Shown here piece after piece: positions 1 to 5,919 of a stretch of DNA of 6,900 bases. This DNA is from DATKMG01 sp035541995. Its GTDB lineage: Bacteria; Acidobacteriota; Terriglobia; Versatilivoradales; Versatilivoraceae. Location: the NCBI GenBank assembly GCA_035541995.1, contig DATKMG010000822.1:1-6900 (forward strand). Reading direction: 5' to 3'. Position 1 is the stretch's first letter, and every line of letters starts with the position of its first letter. The position numbers and the translations under genes are program-made. The notes under the pieces were generated by a model, which did no database searches, was not told where the DNA came from, and saw only the letters and a program-made list of their open reading frames with translations.

Positions 1-1
1 G

Positions 2-241
2 ACGGCAGGCGACGTTTTCGGCCACTCCCTCGATGACAATTTTCGAGACCAAGGATGGCAGTCCTTTCAAGCCGCGCTCGACGTGCGGGACGGCCTAACC
101 CACCCGAAGACATTCGAGGATTGCCATGTTGACGATGATGCGCTGGAAACCGTTGACCAAGGCCACGCTTGGTTTAAAGATCTCCACAACGAGTTTGTTA
201 GGGTCGCTCATTTACACCGCAACAGGGAGCATTCTTGGTGA
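2..241 (+). CDS. C-terminal end of a small HEPN-like hypothetical protein (5' end outside window)
   Basis: An open frame enters at the left edge and runs 79 codons to a TGA at 239-241, so only the C-terminus is visible. The fragment is charged and probably helical. Its centre reads ALDVRDGLTHPKTFED, with an R29-x4-H34 arrangement (numbering from the first visible codon), followed by an acidic stretch (HVDDDALE) and an amphipathic end containing AWFKDLHNEF. A conserved R-x4-6-H motif at the start of a late helix is the signature of HEPN-type proteins, many of which are RNases or toxin and abortive-infection components. From memory, uncharacterised proteins with an RxRLTHP...D.VSD.DL...WF pattern resemble this tail closely. 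What is seen is a motif in a fragment. HEPN membership is inference, and toxin activity is not shown. No antitoxin-like partner is visible downstream. The coding call is fairly safe because of the length and protein-like composition; the family call is moderate. Confidence 0.55.
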   Translation, partial: TAGDVFGHSLDDNFRDQGWQSFQAALDVRDGLTHPKTFEDCHVDDDALETVDQGHAWFKDLHNEFVRVAHLHRNREHSW

Positions 242-268
242 ATGCCCCGAATAACTCGATGTTATTCG
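225..268 (+). terminator. Two back-to-back hairpins at the end of the HEPN-like gene, possible terminator
   Basis: The first hairpin pairs gcattc (229-234) with gaatgc (240-245). With one bulged base, ggg (225-227) can also pair with ccc (246-248). It overlaps the stop codon. The second pairs cgaataac (248-255) with gttattcg (261-268) around a 5-base loop. Neither is followed by a T-run, so this is not a classical intrinsic terminator. The position directly at a gene end suggests transcript ending or 3'-end protection, but that is inference. Confidence 0.3.
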
Positions 269-302
269 CAGCATGTGATATTAGGGATCATTGATCATCC
301 TC

Positions 303-347
303 AATTATCGGGTCGGACCGAGGGGGGAATTATCGGGTCCGACCCGA
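303..347. repeat. Tandem 17-bp direct repeat with embedded palindrome, REP-like
   Basis: The copies at 303-319 and 328-344 share aattatcgggtc-N-gacc and differ only at the centre base: G at 315, C at 340. The period is 25 bases. The second copy is the centre of a 15-base palindrome at 333-347, arms tcgggtc and gacccga around one base. The first copy has 4-bp arms (ggtc/gacc) around its centre base. Paired short palindromes of this kind occur at the ends of REP-type elements mobilised by Y1 (RAYT) transposases. No such transposase is in the window, so that origin is inference. Confidence 0.55.
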
Positions 348-570
348 ATCACCCCGCCGATTTGCATCTCCCTGGCATCTGCAAATTTGTTCGAGCCTTC
401 TAAGTTCAGAGCTGTATACTCATCAAAAAGCTTCCGCCGGAGTTACAGTCGATGGTAAATTGTCTCTTTATCCCATCATAAGGTTTTCCCGCAACTCTTG
501 CATCGGAGTCGGAGATACAGGGTGCAATCAGAGATGCCGGTTCAGGGTTTCTTGGTGACCTGGCAACCCT

Positions 571-894
571 TGGCCTGAAAGGCCAAGATAGCTCAGCCCA
601 GGGCAGCGAAGGGACTTTTGTCCCGGGCGTCGCCCTGGGTCAATGCCCCCCAGGAAATACGCCGAGCTCTGAAGGAGCGGAATAGGAAACCGGATCCCAT
701 CAATCCAATGTTGAGGAGGAAGAGGGTGGTCTGTGAGCGCAAGATCCTGGAGGCTCAAGATCTCTCTTTCGCCCCTTTCAGGGCTGGGGACGTCCTAAGG
801 GCACTTGTACCCAGGGCTGCGCGGTGGCTTGCAGCCCAGGTGACCGCCGTCACCCGCTGGCCGCTGGGCTGGATTATGCTGGCCTTTCAGGCCA
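571..894. repeat. About 324-bp structured element with inverted ends (MITE-like or structured interspersed repeat)
   Basis: The ends are inverted copies. tggcctgaaaggcca at 571-585 is the exact reverse complement of 880-894. After an 8-base unmatched spacer on each side, cagcccag at 594-601 matches the reverse complement of 864-871. This gives 23 matching bases in a 31-base terminal repeat. Inside are further stems: cccagggc (597-604) with gccctggg (632-639), enclosing gggac-tttt-gtccc (611-624), and gggctgc (814-820) with gcagccc (831-837). Four short stems share a GAA loop or its complement TTC: 571-585, 666-678, 773-783 and 880-894. The architecture suggests a non-autonomous interspersed element or a structured transcript. 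No transposase and no clear target duplication are seen. Confidence 0.6.
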
Positions 895-915
895 GGCTTT
901 CGATGGTGTTCCTCT

Positions 916-964
916 GTACGTCACTTTTGATTGCACCCCCGTCGTACGTCAGTTTTGATTGCAC
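916..964. repeat. Tandem 21-bp direct repeat, period 28
   Basis: The copies at 916-936 and 944-964 both read gtacgtca, then a variable base, then ttttgattgcac. They differ at one base: C at 924, G at 952. The centre-to-centre distance is 28 bases. An inverted copy of the inner part occurs at 520-530 (gggtgcaatca), which is the reverse complement of 928-938. The repeat therefore partly brackets the structured element between them. It could be the edge of a mobile repeat or a pair of protein-binding sites; I cannot tell which. Confidence 0.55.
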
Positions 965-1164
965 TCGTGTATTCGTGTTAAATTTTGTTCATTCTTATAT
1001 CATTGTAGCTGTCAAAAAGCGGCGAGCACGAGAATTGAACAGTTGGAGAATGGTCGAGGATCGGTCGCGATTTGAGTCGGAAATGACCATCCCCATAGAG
1101 CTAGAAGGCTCGAAAGCCGGTCGATAGATCGGGCATTGCGGTTCTTATCGTTAATTGCGGGCTT

Positions 1165-1170
1165 AAGGAG
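1165..1170 (+). promoter_or_regulatory. Ribosome binding site of the MoeZ-type gene
   Basis: AAGGAG lies 6 bases before the ATG at 1177. It supports that start over an in-frame GTG at 1213, which would give a protein beginning at VELTQEE, where many MoeB-type proteins begin, but which has only a weak upstream purine stretch. Confidence 0.8.
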
Positions 1171-1176
1171 AGATTT

Positions 1177-2364
1177 ATGCCGAGGGTGGGCTTGGAAAGG
1201 GTGACGGATGGCGTGGAACTGACTCAGGAGGAAATTAAGCGCTATAGCCGGCATGTCATCATGCCCGAGATGGGCATTGAAGGGCAGAAGAAACTAAAAG
1301 CGTCCAAGATCCTATTGGTGGGAACGGGGGGATTAGGCTCTCCTCTCGGTTTGTACTTGGCCGCCGCCGGAGTCGGCCAGTTAGGGCTTGTCGACTTTGA
1401 CGTGGTCGATTACAGCAATTTACAGAGGCAGATCATTCACGGCACCCGGGACGTAGGGCGCCCGAAACTCCATTCTGCCAAAGAGAAAATTCAGGGAATC
1501 AACCCGTATGTACAAGTGGCCACGTATGAAACCGTCCTGAAGGCTGACAACGCCCTGGAGATCATTCAGAACTACGACCTGGTTATTGACGGTACTGATA
1601 ATTTTCCTACTCGTTATCTAGTCAATGATGCCTGCGTGTTACTGGACAAGCCTAACGTCTATGGAAGCATTTTTCGGTTTGAGGGACAGGCCTCTGTCTT
1701 CTATGCCAGGGAAGGTCCGTGTTACCGCTGCCTTTATCCGGAACCTCCCCCGCCGGGGCTGGTTCCGAGCTGTGCCGAAGGCGGAGTCTTGGGGATCCTA
1801 CCCGGTGTTATTGGGCTGATCCAGGCCACGGAAGCTGTCAAGCTCATCCTGGGCCGTGGCCGGTCCCTGATCGGCAGGCTTTTGCTCTATGATGCACTCG
1901 AGATGGAATTCCGGGAGCTTAAACTACGTAAAAACCCGCAGTGTGCGTTGTGTGGAGAGAATCCCACGATCAGGGCTTTGATTGATTATGAACAATTCTG
2001 TGGTGTTGCTCCCCAGGCCGAGGCACTCACGACCTCGAACGAGGATGCCTTTGAAATCTCACCTGTGGAGCTGAAGTCCCGGCTGGACCGAGGGGATCAG
2101 GTGACTATAATTGATGTCCGGGAGCCCCATGAATACCAGATCTGCCGGCTTCCAAATACCACCTTAATCCCATTAGGGCAGGTGGCTTCAAGATTACGCG
2201 AACTCGATCCAGATAGCGAAATAGTGGTTCACTGCAAGATGGGGAGCCGGAGTGCCAAGGCAGTAGATCTAATGCGCAAAGCGGGATTCAGAAGAGTCAA
2301 AAACCTGAAGGGGGGCATCGATCTCTGGTCACAGACAGTCGATCCCTCTGTGCCGAGGTACTGA
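1177..2364 (+). CDS. moeZ: Adenylyltransferase/sulfurtransferase, MoeB/ThiF domain fused to rhodanese (MoeZ type)
   Basis: This 395-residue enzyme is predicted to adenylate the C-terminal glycine of a ubiquitin-like sulfur carrier (MoaD, ThiS or a CysO-like protein) and, through its rhodanese domain, supply sulfur to make the thiocarboxylate. It should act in the cytoplasm in molybdopterin, thiamine or cysteine synthesis. Residues about 15-250 are the E1-like domain: ATP-binding glycine-rich loop GTGGLG at 49-54, DFDVVDYSNLQRQ at 73-85 with R84, DGTDN at 138-142, a candidate active cysteine C199, and two zinc CxxC pairs (C182/C185 and C256/C259). Residues about 290-390 are a rhodanese domain with VREPHEY and active-site loop CKMGSRS, cysteine C353. 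All expected residues are present. The N-terminus is about 13 residues longer than usual; the strong ribosome binding site favours it. No carrier protein or cofactor gene is adjacent, so its partner cannot be named. The symbol marks the architecture, not a proven pathway. Confidence 0.93.
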   Translation: MPRVGLERVTDGVELTQEEIKRYSRHVIMPEMGIEGQKKLKASKILLVGTGGLGSPLGLYLAAAGVGQLGLVDFDVVDYSNLQRQIIHGTRDVGRPKLHSAKEKIQGINPYVQVATYETVLKADNALEIIQNYDLVIDGTDNFPTRYLVNDACVLLDKPNVYGSIFRFEGQASVFYAREGPCYRCLYPEPPPPGLVPSCAEGGVLGILPGVIGLIQATEAVKLILGRGRSLIGRLLLYDALEMEFRELKLRKNPQCALCGENPTIRALIDYEQFCGVAPQAEALTTSNEDAFEISPVELKSRLDRGDQVTIIDVREPHEYQICRLPNTTLIPLGQVASRLRELDPDSEIVVHCKMGSRSAKAVDLMRKAGFRRVKNLKGGIDLWSQTVDPSVPRY

Positions 2365-2434
2365 CCAGCTGGAAATGGAAGCATTCAGGGTCGGAAGTCA
2401 ATTGTCTGATCTTGTGTGTTGAAGAGTCGAATTG

Positions 2435-2443
2435 AAGGAGGAG
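2435..2443 (+). promoter_or_regulatory. Ribosome binding site of xylA
   Basis: AAGGAGGAG ends 4 bases before the ATG at 2448, a near-perfect Shine-Dalgarno sequence that fixes the start. The 83-base gap from the MoeZ-type gene shows no clear promoter or terminator, so read-through from upstream is plausible. Confidence 0.8.
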
Positions 2444-2447
2444 ATTA

Positions 2448-3761
2448 ATGAACGAAGCTTTCCCGGGGATACGTAAGATCACTTATGAAGGCCCCCAGTC
2501 TAAGAATCCGCTCTCATTCAAACACTACAATGCAGGCGAGATCGTGGAAGGCAAGACCATGGCCGAGCATTTCCGCTTCTCGGTGGCATACTGGCATGCC
2601 TTCCGAAACGGCTGTTCGGATCCTTTTGGAGGCCCCACCCGCTTGATGCCTTGGGACGATGGGTCCAATTCGGTGGAAAATGCTCAAAAGCGAGTGCGAG
2701 CAGCATTTGAATTCATCGAGAAACTGACTGCCCCATATTATTGTTTCCATGACCGGGATGTCGCACCCGAGGGGAAGACCCTGGCTGAAACGGAGAAGAA
2801 CCTCGATACAGTGGTTAAGGTGTTGAAGGACGAACAGCAACGCACCGGGATCAAGCTTCTTTGGGGTACAGCAAATCTGTTCTCCCATCCACGCTACATG
2901 CATGGAGCGGCCACAAGCTGCAATGCCGATGTATTTGCGTTTGCGGCAGCCCAGGTGTCCAAAGCCATGGAGGTGACCCGGGAACTTGGCGGTGCAGGTT
3001 ACGTGTTTTGGGGTGGTCGCGAAGGTTATAAGACTCTTTTGAATACTGACATGAAACGAGAGTTGGACCACCTGGCAATGTTCTTGCACAAGGCTGTTGA
3101 ATATAAGAAAGTGATTGGATTTCAAGGTCAACTCTACATTGAACCCAAACCCAAAGAACCGACCAAACATCAATATGACTCAGACGTTGCGGCCTGCTAT
3201 GCTTTCCTTCAGCACTACGGGTTGGTTAAACACCTGAAACTCAACGTTGAAGCCAATCATGCGACATTAGCCGGTCACACCTTCCAGCACGAGCTCGAGT
3301 TTGCCGCTTCCATGGGAATACTCGGTTCCGTTGACGCCAACCGTGGAGACCTATTGCTGGGGTGGGACACCGACCAATTCCCGACCGACCTTTATGAAAC
3401 TACTGTGGCCATGTTGACCATTCTAAAGGTTGGGGGCTTTACCACGGGTGGATTGAACTTCGATGCCCATGTGGCTCGCGAGAGCTTTGAACCCGTGGAC
3501 CTCTTTCACGCCCATATTGGGGGAATGGATGCTTTTGCGCGGGGCCTAAAGATCGCAGCGGCAATCCGGCGGGATGGAATTCTTCGAGATTTCGTGAAAG
3601 AACGTTACGCCAGCTGGGATTCCCGAATGGGAGCCGACATTGAAGCTGGAAGGAGGAGTTTTTTGGAACTTCGAGACTATATTTTGAAGAAGGGCGCGAT
3701 TGCCCCCAACAATTCCGCCCGAGTTGAAATGCTGGAAAACATCTTCAACGATTACCTTTAG
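2448..3761 (+). CDS. xylA: Xylose isomerase
   Basis: This 437-residue protein is predicted to interconvert D-xylose and D-xylulose (EC 5.3.1.5), and usually also D-glucose and D-fructose, using two divalent metal ions in a TIM-barrel fold in the cytoplasm. Length and residue positions match the E. coli-type (about 440-residue) group. Seen directly are the catalytic pair H101 and D104 in CFHDRDVAPEG, the metal and substrate ligands E232 and K234 in YIEPKPKEPTKHQYD, E268 and H271 in NVEANHATLAGH, D296 in GSVDANRGD, D307 and D309 in GWDTDQFPTD, and D339 near the end of the barrel. Nothing is truncated. No xylulokinase, xylose transporter or xylose-responsive regulator is in view, so it stands alone here between a sulfur-transfer gene and a peroxidase. 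It may be co-transcribed with the upstream gene. The call is essentially certain; the physiological sugar is inferred from the family. Confidence 0.97.
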   Translation: MNEAFPGIRKITYEGPQSKNPLSFKHYNAGEIVEGKTMAEHFRFSVAYWHAFRNGCSDPFGGPTRLMPWDDGSNSVENAQKRVRAAFEFIEKLTAPYYCFHDRDVAPEGKTLAETEKNLDTVVKVLKDEQQRTGIKLLWGTANLFSHPRYMHGAATSCNADVFAFAAAQVSKAMEVTRELGGAGYVFWGGREGYKTLLNTDMKRELDHLAMFLHKAVEYKKVIGFQGQLYIEPKPKEPTKHQYDSDVAACYAFLQHYGLVKHLKLNVEANHATLAGHTFQHELEFAASMGILGSVDANRGDLLLGWDTDQFPTDLYETTVAMLTILKVGGFTTGGLNFDAHVARESFEPVDLFHAHIGGMDAFARGLKIAAAIRRDGILRDFVKERYASWDSRMGADIEAGRRSFLELRDYILKKGAIAPNNSARVEMLENIFNDYL

Positions 3762-3798
3762 TCAGATGAATTCGGCTGCTGTCGAGTCGCGTCTCTTG

Positions 3799-3804
3799 TA
3801 TAAT
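3799..3804 (+). promoter_or_regulatory. Perfect -10 box (TATAAT), candidate upstream promoter of tpx
   Basis: TATAAT occurs in the gap between xylA and tpx, with TG directly before it. The sequence about 17 bases upstream (ctgctg, 3776-3781) is a poor -35. Transcription would start near 3811 and leave a leader of about 75 bases before tpx. It could serve tpx and gltX. Confidence 0.4.
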
Positions 3805-3824
3805 GCTGAAAATCCAAGGGCGCA

Positions 3825-3854
3825 TTGACAATCCTTCGAATGCATTGCTAGGTT
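3825..3854 (+). promoter_or_regulatory. Candidate tpx promoter: consensus -35 with extended -10
   Basis: TTGACA at 3825-3830 is a full -35 consensus. Eighteen bases later TAGGTT (3849-3854) is preceded by TGC, giving an extended -10 (TGN) that could offset the weak hexamer. A small inverted repeat, gcatt (3823-3827) with aatgc (3839-3843), overlaps the -35 and could be an operator half-site pair, but it is short enough to be chance. Confidence 0.4.
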
Positions 3855-3870
3855 TGAAACACTTCTCATT

Positions 3871-3876
3871 AGGAGG
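3871..3876 (+). promoter_or_regulatory. Ribosome binding site of tpx
   Basis: AGGAGG lies 8 bases before the ATG at 3885, a consensus Shine-Dalgarno at good spacing, which supports this start. Confidence 0.8.
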
Positions 3877-3884
3877 CAACGCGA

Positions 3885-4409
3885 ATGGCTCAAGAACGAG
3901 CGGGTGCAGCATCATTTCAGGGAAATCCCTTGACACTGGTAGGTCCTGAACTGAAGGTCGGAGATCGATTGCCGGACTTTACTCTTCTTGCCAATGACCT
4001 GTCGATCGTGAACCTCCGAAGTAGCATTGGGAAAGTCCGTCTGATCAGTGTGGTTCCCTCGATCGATACTCCGGTGTGCGATCTACAGACCCGACGTTTC
4101 AATCAAGAAGCCAGCAGCCTCGGTGACGGGGTAGTGATCTTGACCATCAGCATGGATCTGCCGTTTGCCCAGAAACGCTGGTGCGGTGCGGCTGGAGTCG
4201 ATCGTGTGGTCATGCTATCGGATCATCGAGATGCGTCTTTCGGAATGGCCTATGGTACCTTGATCAAAGAACTGCGCCTGGAGTCTCGAGCTATTTTCGT
4301 CGCGGACCAGAGCGGCACCATCAAGCACGTAGAGTATGTGAAGGAAATCACGACCCACCCAAACTATGATGCAGCACTCCTTGCCGCTAAAAGCGCCATC
4401 CGTAGTTGA
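3885..4409 (+). CDS. tpx: Thiol peroxidase, atypical 2-Cys peroxiredoxin (Tpx)
   Basis: This 174-residue protein is predicted to reduce hydrogen peroxide and organic hydroperoxides with electrons from thioredoxin. The thioredoxin-fold core begins with VGDRLPDFTLL (about 25-35). The peroxidatic cysteine is C65 in the motif T62-P-V-C65, and the resolving cysteine is C100 in FAQKRWCGAAG, the spacing expected for an intramolecular disulfide in Tpx. The conserved arginine of the active site is R134 in ESRAIFV. Later blocks LSDHRDASFGMAYG and EITTHPNYDAAL also fit the family. The N-terminus is a few residues longer than the E. coli protein, and positions such as RWC (usually RFC) make it a mildly divergent member. 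It has no signal peptide, so it is probably cytoplasmic. Candidate promoters lie in the 123-base gap upstream, and gltX follows 29 bases downstream, so the two may share a transcript. Confidence 0.95.
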   Translation: MAQERAGAASFQGNPLTLVGPELKVGDRLPDFTLLANDLSIVNLRSSIGKVRLISVVPSIDTPVCDLQTRRFNQEASSLGDGVVILTISMDLPFAQKRWCGAAGVDRVVMLSDHRDASFGMAYGTLIKELRLESRAIFVADQSGTIKHVEYVKEITTHPNYDAALLAAKSAIRS

Positions 4410-4438
4410 CGTGGTCAAAATTCGATATTCATTGAGTG

Positions 4439-5851
4439 ATGTCATCTGCAAAGCTTGAAGTCCGAGTTAGATTTGCGCCTTCCCCCACGGGTTACCTGCA
4501 TGTGGGTGGTGCGAGGACAGCCCTGTTTAACTGGCTTTTCGCGAGACATTTCGGTGGCAAGTTCGTCCTTCGAATCGAAGATACGGATACCGAGCGCTCT
4601 TCACCCGAGATGGTCGACGGCATCCTGGAGGGGCTGAAATGGCTGGGACTGGATTGGGACGAAGGGCCTTTTTTCCAGTCTCAACGCCTGGATCGCTATC
4701 GGGGAACTGCCCAACGATTGGTACAGGCGGGAACTGCCTATGCCTGTTTTTGTTCTCTTGAGACCCTGAACGAAAAAAAGAACTGGAAGTACGATGGGAC
4801 CTGCCGGCAACTCTCGCAGGAGGAGATTGAAGCCAAGGAAGCTAAGTGCGTGCCTAGCGTAATCCGCTTTAAGGTTCCTCTGCAAGGAAAAATTCGGTTT
4901 GAAGACCAAGTCTTAGGAATTATTGAACATGATCTGGAGAACCTGGAAGACTTCGTGTTGCTGCGTTCAGATGGCATGCCCACCTACCATCTTGGTGTGG
5001 TCGTTGATGATATTGATATGAAGATCTCCCACGTCATTCGTGGAGCAGACCACATTTCCAATACTCCCAAACAGGTTTTGCTTTACCAGGCTCTCCAGCA
5101 AGTGACTCCCTTGTTTGCTCATGTACCATTGATCCTGGGTCCTGACAAAAGCCGTCTGAGTAAGCGCCACGGAGCGACATCAGTGACGACTTATCGCGAC
5201 CAGGGTTACTTGCCTGAAGCTTTTCGTAACTTCCTTGCGTTATTAGGCTGGTCATCGGGGCAGGGCACCGAGAAAATGTCGAGTAAGGAAATGATTGAGC
5301 GTTTTTCGTTGGAGGGAATTAACAAAAGCAACGCCGTTTTCGACCTCGATAAACTCGGGTGGTTCAACAGTGTATATTTGGATCAATACCCGGCGGAAGG
5401 TCTATACCCCCTTGTCAGAACCGAGTTGGAGAAGACAGGGCTCTGGGAGGAAGAATACGAGACTTCTCGTCGGAAGTGGTTTCTGGATCTACTCGATCTG
5501 CTGAAATCACGCACCCGGCTGCTGCCTGATTTTGTCTCGATGGGGCGTCCGTTCTTATGTGACCAGTTCGAAACCGAACCTGAAGCAATAAAGAAGTTCC
5601 TGAAAGATGAGAGCCTGAAAATCCTCCTGCCGGAGTTAGCTGTAGTGCTGGGGACACTTCCTGAATTTACCCTGCAGTCCACGGAATTAGCACTCCGCAG
5701 TTTCGCCGATCAGAAACAGGTTAAAGCTGGCGTGTTGATCAACGGCTCACGAGTTTTGCTCACCGGAAGGGCAGCTTCTCCACCTATATTCGATGTGATG
5801 GTCATGCTGGGGCAAAAGCGGACAGTAGAGAGGCTGAGAAAGAATTACTAA
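4439..5851 (+). CDS. gltX: Glutamyl-tRNA synthetase
   Basis: This class I synthetase charges glutamate onto tRNA(Glu), and in organisms with the amidotransferase route also onto tRNA(Gln), in the cytoplasm. Numbering here counts from the GTG at 4436. The Rossmann fold carries the HIGH-like motif as HVGG (22-25) after RFAPSPTGYL, and the KMSKS-like motif is DKSRLSKRHGA (237-247). A zinc-ribbon pattern is formed by C104, C106, Y119 and C123 (ACFC...YDGTCR). The C-terminal anticodon-binding helical domain is complete and ends in ERLRKNY. At about 470 residues the length is normal for bacterial GluRS. The ATG at 4439 is chosen; the codon before it is GTG, giving a tandem GTG-ATG start. No Shine-Dalgarno site is visible before either, and the gene lies 29 bases after tpx, so translation may depend on the upstream message. 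Whether the enzyme is discriminating or non-discriminating cannot be read from the sequence with confidence. Confidence 0.96.
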   Translation: MSSAKLEVRVRFAPSPTGYLHVGGARTALFNWLFARHFGGKFVLRIEDTDTERSSPEMVDGILEGLKWLGLDWDEGPFFQSQRLDRYRGTAQRLVQAGTAYACFCSLETLNEKKNWKYDGTCRQLSQEEIEAKEAKCVPSVIRFKVPLQGKIRFEDQVLGIIEHDLENLEDFVLLRSDGMPTYHLGVVVDDIDMKISHVIRGADHISNTPKQVLLYQALQQVTPLFAHVPLILGPDKSRLSKRHGATSVTTYRDQGYLPEAFRNFLALLGWSSGQGTEKMSSKEMIERFSLEGINKSNAVFDLDKLGWFNSVYLDQYPAEGLYPLVRTELEKTGLWEEEYETSRRKWFLDLLDLLKSRTRLLPDFVSMGRPFLCDQFETEPEAIKKFLKDESLKILLPELAVVLGTLPEFTLQSTELALRSFADQKQVKAGVLINGSRVLLTGRAASPPIFDVMVMLGQKRTVERLRKNY

Positions 5852-5854
5852 TCA

Positions 5855-5882
5855 CCCTCTCCCGCCGCATGGCAGGAGAGGG
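5855..5882. terminator. Hairpin just after gltX, possible terminator or REP-like repeat
   Basis: ccctctcc (5855-5862) pairs with ggagaggg (5875-5882). Inside, after one mismatch, gcc (5864-5866) pairs with ggc (5871-5873) around a gcat loop. It starts 4 bases after the gltX stop. No T-run follows on the plus strand, so it is not a canonical intrinsic terminator. Stems of the ccctctcc...ggagaggg type recur between genes in many bacteria, so it may be a dispersed repeat that also protects or ends the transcript. Confidence 0.45.
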
Positions 5883-5919
5883 ATTACGTGATCGGAAACG
5901 AGTGTGACGTCGTGGAATC

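Larger units (their letters stand above)
242..1176. other. Gene-poor 935-base region rich in small repeats and hairpins
   Basis: No convincing gene lies between the HEPN-like fragment and the MoeZ-type gene. From left to right the region contains the hairpin after the stop codon, a direct-repeat pair (303-347), a hairpin with arms atttgca (360-366) and tgcaaat (380-386), a long structured element (571-894), a second direct-repeat pair (916-964), and an AT-rich stretch at about 971-1005 that might carry the promoter of the downstream gene, although I see no good -35/-10 pair there. A small hairpin ggct-cgaa-agcc lies at 1107-1118. Open frames across the region, including a 169-codon one at 618-1127, follow the repeat and have no recognisable domain. 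Confidence 0.6.

Noticed and set aside
476..535. Minus-strand peptide with LRCKSCGKTL, like a transposase zinc ribbon
   Set aside because: Only one CxxC pair is present and stop codons follow directly (476-478 and again soon after). It is too short to separate from chance, though a decayed transposase cannot be excluded.
303..964. CRISPR array
   Set aside because: The repeats occur only as two separate pairs of different sequence, with 7-8-base gaps rather than spacer-sized ones, and no cas gene is present.
971..1005. AT-rich stretch as promoter of the MoeZ-type gene
   Set aside because: It contains ttatat and tatcat, but no acceptable -35 at 16-18 bases from either, so I do not list it as a promoter.
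618..1127. 169-codon plus-strand open frame across the repeat region
   Set aside because: It runs through the inverted-ended element and the direct repeats, shows no known domain, is rich in Arg and Ala as expected from a GC-rich repeat read by chance, and has no convincing ribosome site.
2514..3173. 219-codon minus-strand open frame opposite xylA
   Set aside because: It lies wholly inside the xylose isomerase gene, which has every expected catalytic residue. The opposite frame has no recognisable domain.
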